Shown here in pieces: positions 1 through 9,900 of a stretch of DNA of 64,000 bases (the stretch's first letter is position 1; each line of letters opens with the position of its first letter). This DNA is from Trissonchulus latispiculum (Eukaryota > Nematoda > Enoplea > Enoplida > Ironidae), in contig JASAND010007811.1 of assembly GCA_030248195.1 (NCBI GenBank), positions 1 to 64,000 on the forward strand, in the 5' to 3' direction. The translations under genes were made by a program, and so were the position numbers. Below the pieces are notes generated by a model. That model was not told where the DNA came from. It saw only the letters and a program-made list of their open reading frames with translations, and searched no databases.

Positions 1-678
1 CGTAAAGTTTGGCTAGTCTGTGGCTTCCAACTTTACACTATGAGAAAATCACTATATCTCTATTCGGTTTCAGGTGGTTTCGAAATTTTATATTGTGAAT
101 AACGCTGTGCATTTTCGTCTAGCCATTTCTGGTTTACAAACATTTGAATGCTAAGAATCGATTTCGTCGGTTCATGAGATTTTTATCGTGCAACTGGGCT
201 CCAACCACTTAATAGACAACTCATTTGCACGCTTTATTTCTAATTTTGATTGGTGCTGTCAAAGTGCACTTTCGTTCCGAGGAAAATGATGTGAAGTCTA
301 AGAATTTACGCTAGCCCTCAGTTCGATAGGTTCAATTCAAACATAATCTTCACAAATAACCTTGAATATCTGCCCTTCCACAGTTCAGACCTATTTACTG
401 TCATTCCTAGGCTGTACTAGAAGTCCTCCATTCAATCATTTTCTAGCTGAAATTTAATGTTTCACAGTTTAATTCGACTTTGTCCCAACAAATTATGACG
501 AACATCAAAACATATTAACAACTTCTGCATTTGATAAATCAACAAGAACAACCTATTAAAAAAGAATACTGCCGAACAGCACAAATTAACAAGTATATAC
601 ATCAGTACACAACAAAAACAGAAAGCAAATTAAACAGTTCCTTTTTGGTTAATAACCTGAAAATGGGGTAAAAGCATA
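1..678. other. No gene recognised; 3' flank of TSP1-repeat gene
   Basis: AT-rich sequence without a convincing exon, RNA gene or repeat on either strand. It lies downstream of the stop codon of the minus-strand TSP1-repeat gene, so part of it may be that gene's 3' untranslated region. Confidence 0.4.
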
Positions 679-2813
679 TTAGTGTTTAGAACTAAAATAA
701 TCGGCAAGTTCACGGGTGCGTTGATCGCTGCTGCTGAACTCCATCGAACAAATAGGCGGTTCTATGATAACGTCTTTGGATGATTGGTTGGCCCGCCATC
801 TCCAAATAGCGATGGAGACCAACGCCAGCAAGAAGAAACCGCCAAGGATCGAGAAAACGATGACAGAGATATCTGAGGTTCTAGACCAAGTCTAAAGAAA
901 GAAAGAAAATTTACAATAACAAATTAGCCATTGAGAGATCAACTTCATAGAAAAATCGTAACCAAAAGGCTGCCGTCAATCTGGCATTCTATCCTATTCT
1001 ATTCTACTTTAATCAGAAACTGTGAAACAATGACAACAATGGGGTCTGGGTGATGTTGACAAATCTAGACGGCAGACCGCTGCAGTTACAGTCTCCAAAT
1101 GGAGTGAATTCCCAGACGCAGTCGACTTCGCATGGTGGAGTGGCGACGCATGAAGGACGACGGTCTGAAGAAGGGGTGGGCATGGAGCGCCTGCAAACTC
1201 AGGTTCCACAGTGACCACGCAGTGGCGGGACTGAATCCCATCTTGGCCGCAAGACTTCGGGTACGGTCCGAACGTACCGCAAGATACTTACCAATCTAAA
1301 ATTGAAAATGATAACAGTGAAGACACTACCGAAATCTCGACCGTAAGCTATGTAATACTTAAGTGTTGGTCACGCCCATCGAAAAATTTCGGTTTAGAAC
1401 AAATCCAGAAATTTTGTGGAAAAGTCGAATTTCAGTAAATTTAGAAGTGAAGCGAAGCGAGCAAACTCAGTGAAGCCCAGAATTGCGCGTTTCGGTCTCG
1501 ATCTAAATCTGAAACTTAGCCACTCTTGATTTCGGTCTCGCCTACACCAGCAAATAAAACTAAGTTTCTTTGATACAGGTATCAGCACGTACGCTTAAGC
1601 AGTGTTATTCTGGTTACGATACATGCACGTTTTACATTACAAATTAACAGCTTTTAATTAATAACTGTGATGATATCCGCTATCTTTTCGGACTACAATT
1701 TCGGACAAAGAATATGACAATTTGAAAACCCTGAATATTAACTAAAAGCAGTTGAATTAATGCGAGATTGCATCTTATGCTCCAACAGCGAAAATATTGA
1801 TCTATTTAAACAGATTTATAAAGACACTACCGTTACCTGTCGGATTGCAGGTGGCTGGTTTCAGGCATTGGCAAGTCTCCACGGGACCAGGACATGGCAA
1901 GCCATCAGAGGTGGGATATTGCTGGACGATTATCCCACGACGCTGCTGACTGTGCAGTCACATTCCGTGAAGGGCGTGTAATCCCAAAGGCAGTCAACCT
2001 CGCAAGGACGTCTGCGGGAAGCGGCGGGCAAGAAGCTCCATCATTTTGCGGTTCGCGGACCACTCAGCACTCCCGGGTATGACTCCCATCATATCCACAG
2101 GATTGGCTGCAAGGACCGAACGGTTCGCAATCCACCAGACAATCTGCAAACAATAATGCTTTTGAAACATAACTTGGACACAAATTACACTATTTTGACA
2201 ATTATTTCGTAATAATGATCGTTGAGGGCATTTGGTTGCCCTCAAACAAATTGTCGGGTTATAATTTACGTTTTCAGACTTAATGACTAGATATCCTGAA
2301 AATTTCAACATTGATTCAAGTTTCCAACTGAAATATATAGTCACGGTTACGTGTGTAGCTTCAGTGTCAATCCCATGCTCTGCTTAAAATCCTTTCAATT
2401 TTAATAGTTCTTCACGTCGATATTAATTTCGCTGCTATTTGTCAACTGCTATTGCTACAATAAATACTACAAAAAAGCATTATTAGACATAGACACTCAC
2501 CAAACGTGGCCAATTCACCATCCTGATCAGGAGACAGACAAAGCAAATTATAATTCTGAGGAAAATTTGAGCAACATGGCGGCTCCATTTCAATCAGATT
2601 GGGGAATGCCTTGGCAAAGCGATCAGGTGTCCAAAGCGGCGCAGTCATTGGAATCAATAATTCCATGACGCATGTAGAAATTGGAATAAGTTTGCGGAAC
2701 TTGGGAAAAGTTAAAGGATTTCGGACATCGGAATGACGCCCCCAATGCATAAGCACAACAAGCAAAATACAAACATAGCTAAAACAAATAACACACAGAT
2801 TAAACAGTTTCAT
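679..2813 (-). CDS. TSP1-repeat single-pass membrane protein, four exons, frame-broken
   Basis: Exons by eye: 2813-2501 (phase 1 end, donor GTGAGT), 2143-1837 (donor GTAACG), about 1295 or 1286 to about 1064 (end unclear), and 891-679 with a TAA stop. Exon 1 opens with an N-terminal hydrophobic signal segment (MKLFNLCVICFSYVCILLVV). Exon 2 joins it in phase and reads CLVDCEPFGPCSQSCGYDG, a thrombospondin type-1 repeat, then a second one with CEVDC/LWDYTPF-type residues ending in DGLPCPGPVETCQC. Exon 3 repeats the pattern (FGPYPKSCGQDG, GAPCP, then CEVDCVWEFTPFGDC). Exon 4 carries one hydrophobic helix (ISVIVFSILGGFFLLALVSI) followed by WRWR and a short acidic tail. The first TSP1 repeat of exon 2 has an in-frame TGA. 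Frame changes occur between repeats in exons 2 and 3. It is either a decaying gene, an assembly with single-base losses, or a misread structure. The family is clear; the integrity is not. Confidence 0.55.
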
Positions 2814-3510
2814 TAAATATTAAAAAATACTGGATTTAGAGATTTGCTGTAAAACGCACTGCAAAGACCAAAATATAGGAACAAACTCTTGAAACCTGAA
2901 AAATATCTGTTTTCAAACAAATGTAAACATTTTGTGGCTAACTTGTATACAAATACACACCCAGTGACAAAATGTTGATAAAACAGGAACGCTACTGGTG
3001 CGAATGCTACTGGTCTAGTTTTCGCTTGCACCTCTTTTAACTAGCTTGCGTAAACGAATCTGTCTGTTGTAGTACGGATGTGAAAGCGCAGTGGAGTTTT
3101 CTTGAGCTATATGGACTTAAATATTTAGCCGGAACAGAAAAAAACCAACATTGCCTTCCACAAGCCAGATATGATAAATAGAAAAATTGAGACTAACGCT
3201 TTCGTGAATTATGGTTACGTTTCGTAAAAAATGACAGACAGCTATGATATAAAACTTAGTATATAGAAAAATAGTTATCTTTTACAAAAATGCTTGGCAT
3301 GGCAATTCTACGCCCTCCTGATTTAAATGCAATTCATCATGGGAATGCAAATGAGCTTTGATGATATCAGAGGAGGGGTAGCAAAATCTTGGGAGATGAT
3401 CAATGAATTCAATTCTTACTCCAAATAGGTGTGACCAAAGAAGAACTTCAGAGGTTAGAGAATAAGAATTGGAAAATACAATCTTCTGATTATAAACTGG
3501 GCTATATCTG

Positions 3511-3950
3511 TCACAATGTCAGACGTGGGACTGGAAGACTGAAGATAATTTTAGACGGAACACAGTTAGCTATTTGCGCAATGCTATACTTAAATAAGTT
3601 GATTTTCATCAACCCAGATCGAATTAGGTTCCACTGGGAAATGCCCTCGGTTATAATCTTGTCAACATTAGCTTCCTTCAAGATATTGGAGATGAGGTCC
3701 ATTGCTTCATCCCAGGTTCGTAGATGAGAACTGCAATCCCAGTCGAAACATGATCGCCTGGTGACATAGTGGATTGACTCCTGTTGATTTGATTTTAGTT
3801 TCTTCAGATGGTGGGGAGCTCGGATAAACAAATTATGTATATCCGGCTGATGGGATTTGTATTGTTTAATTAGAGCAGTAACCTCCAAGGGAATATCTCC
3901 AAGTTTCGGAACACCAATGCAAGCAACAGCAATGAATGCAGTAGTCATGA
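3511..3950 (-). CDS. Unrecognised 146-codon exon, possible 3' exon of receptor A
   Basis: After an acceptor (TTTTCAG) two bases complete a phase-1 codon, then the frame is open for 145 codons to TGA. It starts with a hydrophobic run (MTTAFIAVACIGVPKLG) and continues as a mixed soluble sequence with DWDCSSHL and KEANVDKIITEG. I recognise no domain. The phase fits exon 4 of the upstream receptor A gene. But receptor B ends with a 31-residue tail instead, so this could equally be an exon of an independent gene or an alternative end. Confidence 0.35.
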
Positions 3951-6900
3951 CTGAAAACTTACCTATGTTGAGTGTTGTATTTATAGGTAGGAAAGTAGGT
4001 TAAGATGAGTCATAGAAACCGGTTTAAACTGGTCAGATTGTAGCAATGTGCTGATGTTGGAAAGAAGTCCAAGATGCCTCAAAATCTTAAATTAACTTAA
4101 TTAGTGTAGTATATTAATGGGTGAGGAAGCGCCACCAGCGCCACAAACTAGTTGCGTATGATCTGCTTCAAGCGCCACAAACTAGTTGCATAGGATCTGC
4201 CTCAAGCGCCACAAACTAGTTGCGTAGGATCTGCCTCACGCGCCACAAACTAGTTGCGTAGGATCTGCCTCAAGCGCCACAAACTAGTTGTGTAGGATCT
4301 GCCTCAAGCGCCTCCTGCGCCTCTGTTCCAGAAGCGGTATTTTTATACTACTCATACGTCATAATAAGCATGACGTATGAGATTGCTTTTGGGCTCATGG
4401 GGCTCCTAAAATTATTAAAAGCTAAAGACGATTAACCCCACTTCCCAAATTTGAACTTCTTAGTCCGAAAACAGAGCAATTATCCGATGATTTCAATCAA
4501 ACAGAAACGTTAGTTTCACAAAGACAGTGCAGTTTGGACAAAGGTTTGGACAAACGACGCATAGTGGTTTCTGACAATAAACACATAAGGTCCTGAGCTC
4601 ATAGATTAGTTAATCCAAGCTAAGGTTATTACAAAGACTGACAACAGTTATTCTCATTCTAAAACACTGTACAAGCACAAGCAGAGTTTGTTCGCCTATT
4701 TTACACAAATAATTAGTCCACAGTTAGTATTACATAAATTCACAATTAAACATGCAGTCAAGACTCAAGAGCTTGAAAACAGAAAAATACAAAAAACAGT
4801 TATCTTCCAAAATAACACAAAATGGTGATCTTTCTGGCTTTATTATCACCTCTGGGCTAAGATTTAATTTTCTTGCCCTTACATTTAAATAGTTGACAAG
4901 GTGGAATATATCAGAATATAGGAACTATTAGGCGCGTCTGATTAAAGGCAACACTTCGTAAGGTTCTGAAGACTTTTTGGTCGAATAAATCAGAATACTT
5001 CCAACATATTGAAAATAAATTCGGGGACTGCCGATTACAGTTTATCCAATAAAGTCAACTCCACCGATGTAATACTTGTAGATTCTTTCAATTCCTAAAA
5101 GCAAGCAAATATTCGAAATTTCTACTGTTACTATTGTTAAATGCTAAGATTCAATATCTGAGGCAAGGATTACAACAAATCCGAGCTTTTCTGAAAACGT
5201 AGTCTGGAAGGTAATTAGAATTGAATAAATTGAGTAAGGAAAAGTGTACACAGCGGGCATCGAATCAGGATTTATGATATTCAGTTGACCACTCTAGCAC
5301 TAAGCTAAGATCCCGGACAGAAAGAGCGTAGTGCTAATTTCAATCTTTCGGAGTTCACATGAAGCATTGACGTTTAACAGTTAGAGAACACCTAATTTAC
5401 CAATATAAAGTGGCAGCATTAGAGTGCACCTCTGTGCATCCGAAAAATTTCCAAAAACAAGCACTTCTTTCGGAATAATAAAATCTTAATTTAAACTAAC
5501 CAAAGAGTCCGACTGCAGCTGTCCAGAGAACTACTAACATCTCAAGTGCCGCCCAAAATTGGTGCAATTTGAGAGGTTGTGCTTCAAGACTTTCTTGGTA
5601 ACGTCTGCACTCGCGAGCATATGAACCGATGTGCACATACTTCCGCTTAACATATTGCATTGTTCCTATGCGCAACAATTTCTCAGCTGCCCAAGAGAAA
5701 TTGGCAACCAAATGTGAACCAAGTTTGAAAGCGAATGCCCTTTTGTCCCTGTAGCGGGGTTCAATCACCATATGAAGTTTGCAGAGGGTAGGATCTTGGC
5801 GAACCCAGTAATGAAATATATCATCTTCTTTGATTGCAGCATAATTCTGACTTTCCGTCAAGCGTTGGAGGACCTCAGAATTCCCTAAAATTAATAACTA
5901 ATTCACAATTATTGCAATCAAGTTTAGATAAGTTAAGTGCCTCTTCAAATAGCAGATGCTCTTCATTTTCATGAAACGTTAACGTTGAATGTCTTTAAAA
6001 AAGCTATAATGTACCTGTATAGTACAGTAGAGCACAGTACACTATAGTACAGCTGTTGCAGGAGGGAAAACTATGTCGTTATGCCATATCATTGTTATCA
6101 ACTTTATGCATTCCCATTTGAATAGTAACACAATTCCGAAATTTCAGCGGAAAACTAAAATAAACTTTGGAAACTTATTTGGATATGTACATGTAGTCTC
6201 GGAGATTCAACCCGCTGCTTGTGAAGACTAGCTGCTCAATTAATGATTGGTTTGGAAGCTTTTTAATATAGCGAATTTAAACAGAAACATTCTGCACTGA
6301 AAACTGTAGGATAGAGAAAACACAGGCTGAGGGCTTTTATAAGAATTAGATATCTGTTGATTCTGCTGAAATAAGTTTTATAGCTTTAATTTAGAATTAG
6401 ATCATGGAAATTTTACCAAAAATTATCCAATAGTTTATTTTCAACAGTAAAACTAGCTCTTTCAAGCTTACATTAAAGGTCAAAGTCAATAAATTAAAAT
6501 TAAAATTAAAAATTAAAATTTACGACTTTGCTCCAGAAAACGGACTGGTAAGCTTAAGACAGTTTAGACTATGGACTAAAAACGTATTATATCCTTTTTC
6601 TTTGAGAGTGGCGTAACGCTTCTCCCTGTGTTTAGCCATGGTTACACTTGACAAACTTGTGACAACGTGTCTTCCTTAGTTGTCACTCGTGACAACTAGT
6701 GGTTAAATGTGACAACAGATTGTGACGACGCACACTTGTTGTTGAACCAACGCTATGTTTACTATTGCGTTGTCACAACAAAATCGGGCATGGTGCCAAC
6801 GCGTTGTCGCCAGTTCTCACAATGTTGTGTTACTGGTTACACGAACAACGTCGTGACAATTCTGTAGCGTTGTCGCAAGATTGTCAAGTGTAACCACGGC

Positions 6901-9900
6901 TTTTTACTTTTCAGTTACTCTGCAGGAAGTGCAACTAAAGGTAGATCCAAATGCTATCAGTTCAGCTAAGCCAGTCATTTGATTTTAAATAACAAATTCC
7001 ATAGTTAGCTCAGTTTATAAAGTAAGGAGTAGTTGAGTTACTGCCAACCGGTGCACTTTCACAATCGCATTCTAAAACTGACAAGTGAACACTCGAATTG
7101 ACTACGGAGGAAAGTAAAGCTACTCTGCTTTTGCAAGTTCAAACCCGAAAGTTTAAAATTGTCTGTTGCCTGCCGGCACCAAATTTGTTTAGCGCATAAG
7201 CATGGTGCAGTGGTGCCGAAGATATCCACCAATACTTATTCTGTATATACTTATCAGAGACTTTCAAGGAGCTGACTGCTCTATGGGCGAAACCTCTTTG
7301 AATGGAACTTATGGGAGGTCAGGGTCCACTGAGTGTATCCTGATCACTTCTGCTCCGGCAGTAGACGAGCCTACGCCTCGGGTAATTGCATTTGCAATTA
7401 TTCAATACCAGACAGTGGACCCTGAGCAAAATGAGTCTGACATTACCGCACATTGCGAAAGCAACTGGCACTAAAAAACTTATTTGTTTAAACAAATGGC
7501 ATACTAAATTAATGCCTGAAACGTAGTTGCTGGCATTTGTTCTGGTTACGGACGTGTGCGCAACTAGATTTTCTGTCTGAATGAGTAGTCTACTGTTGAG
7601 AAGATAATTAACTTATTAATCTTATGAAGCTATTAAAGAACAAACGTTAGATCACAAAATAGAAAAAGAGACAATTGTAGGCCATTTTAGTGAGGTCAGT
7701 TTAGTGATGATTGCAGTTATGTTGCTGATGTCGCTCAAACAAAGGTTGTGGTTTCCAAAGAAGGTAAATGTTTCAAATGCCTTTGCAATGATCACCAAGC
7801 GAAGGCATGCAATGCAAGGCATGACGTCCTTCCACTACAATGGAACTACTGAAAGATCCCGTCCGAAGGGTATCCTGGATGTTACTCGATTGGAGGAACT
7901 TTTGCCAGGCTCAGATGGAGAGATACGGCTCGTACAGTTGTTACTCTTAACTTGCAACTGAACCAGACGGGGGTGAGAGATTTGGTTCCAATGGAGCTTA
8001 AATTGAACCACGTTAATCCCATCAGCAGGTCCTTCTTACTGGGTTTTCCGGTGGAAGGCGTCTACCGAACGATAACATCCCGCAGGATGCCGTATACTGC
8101 CAGGGGTTCCCAATGCTGTTGGCGAGCTATAAGAGGAAGCCCATCACCAGGTTTCTCAAGTCGATGAGGTGAAACCTCAGCGGGAAGCCGCATATTTCCA
8201 GGCTTCCCCAGATGCATGCAAGAAGTCTCAGCAGGAGGCCGCATATTGCCGGCCTCCTCCGCTGCCACTAAGAGAACTCAGCAGGAGGCCTCCCTTCGGC
8301 AAGCCTCCCCAAATGCAAATGCGAAGCCTCAGAGAGAAGTCGTTTGTAGCCAGGCTTCTCCCGATGCTAACTATTACAGTGGGAGATCGTTTGCAGCCAG
8401 GCTTCCCGATGCATCCGTGGTCGGAGAATGTTCAGAACATAATTAACTTATTAACTATATGAAGCTATTAAAGAGCAAACGTTAGATCACTATTAGGAAA
8501 AGAGACAATTTAATTTAGAGTTTGTTCCTATGCTAAGGAGTGTTCCTTTATGTATTGCGATCTGCTGTTTAACTGCAAGAGTTGTCTCAAGTGTATCGCT
8601 CTTGCAATAAGCCTATATTGTTAGAAGGGAACCCAACATCAACTAAACTATTTAGCATTTCAATTTCATTAAACTAAATAAAATTATTCAATTCAAATAT
8701 TATTCTAAAATATTAAATTTAACTTAGTTTAATTAGATTAGTCTTCCTTATGGTTGAGCTGTTTGAGCTGATTACACATTAGCATATAATTCTGCAGGAT
8801 TCTCGTCTGCATGGAAAAATCACGTAATTACAAAACATAGTAGTCTTTAACATCTATTAAGTACTTCATGTGAGTTTTATTTTGATCCTCGAAGAAATCA
8901 CCAGTTCGTCTCTTCTGTGATCTGAATATTCCCAGTAGGAGCTTCACGTGGTTAACCTTAGTTGTCTAAAACAAACCTTTGACGTATATTGGTGGATTTG
9001 TTTGGAAGGCATCATACATCCCCGGAATTCCCCCTTCCGACTCTGGTCTCAGCAATATCCCACCAAATCCTAACAAAATGAGCGTCGTTGAATGTTGGCG
9101 GATTGCTCTGGCAAGATCCTCCAAATTGCTTATAGGAGCAGGAGGTGGCAACAGGACTAGCCTGCTTGAAAGTTCCGCCTATAATCAACAGTAATTCTAA
9201 CTTCATTTTACCCTTCCTCTATTATTTTAAATCTCTAGTTTAATAGGTGCGTCAGCAAAATTTTAATCAATTTTAATAGCCAGAGTGATTAATAAGCTGG
9301 TTTGGACCAGCCTTGTTCGAGACATTTCGATGTTTTTGTCAAAACCTAGACACCATAAAAAAAGTTAGCAAATTTTATCGATGCTTAGCTCAGAATTTTC
9401 TACTTTGACAGCTTACCAATAAAGTGCGAGGGCATATCGCTACACCTCACGACCTTTGTGTAATTCTGTTGTTTACTTACACAGGCGAACGCTACCGGTT
9501 TCGAATATGGTGCGAAAATAGTTAGCAGCCCCATGTTCTTAAGAGGAGCACTATCGTACATAATCAAATGACAAAACTGATTTTGAGACTACCGATTGAC
9601 TGCAGGAATGACTTCCCGATTATGTTTATTACCTGATAATAGGTTGAGATAAATCCACCACACAATAACAAAGTCAGCCAGACGATTTTAGTTTTTACGG
9701 ATGTTCTAGTGATTTCAACTTGTAACGTTCGCTGCCGCACAATCAGCATTATCGAATCTAGCAAATACTTAATCAAGCAAGCAATAATATTTTGATTTGG
9801 ACTTCCAGCGGTTGCTAAAAGTGTTGCAAACAATGTCGTTGCGATTAGTGCTGCCCAAACATCCGCCTGGAATGGATGTAAAAGAAATTTTGTTGAGGGA

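Larger units (their letters stand above)
7604..8510 (+). mobile_element. Internally deleted retroelement between two ~80-bp direct repeats
   Basis: Near-identical segments at about 7604-7679 and 8429-8510 share ATTAACTTATTAA, GAAGCTATTAAAGA and CAAACGTTAGATCAC, and bracket the region. Between them are a CCHC zinc knuckle (7769-7810) and a degenerate ~51-bp repeat block (8165-8420). Direct repeats around gag-like sequence suggest remnants of long terminal repeats of a deleted element. Full LTR ends, a primer-binding site and pol are not visible. Confidence 0.4.

Noticed and set aside
2066..2070. In-frame TGA in a TSP1 repeat as selenocysteine
   Set aside because: The paralogous exon simply lacks this codon, and the same exon has frame breaks. 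No SECIS element was identified. Decay or error is more likely.
4138..4315. CRISPR-like regular repeat
   Set aside because: The 34-bp units are contiguous with no spacers, in an animal intron; it is a minisatellite.
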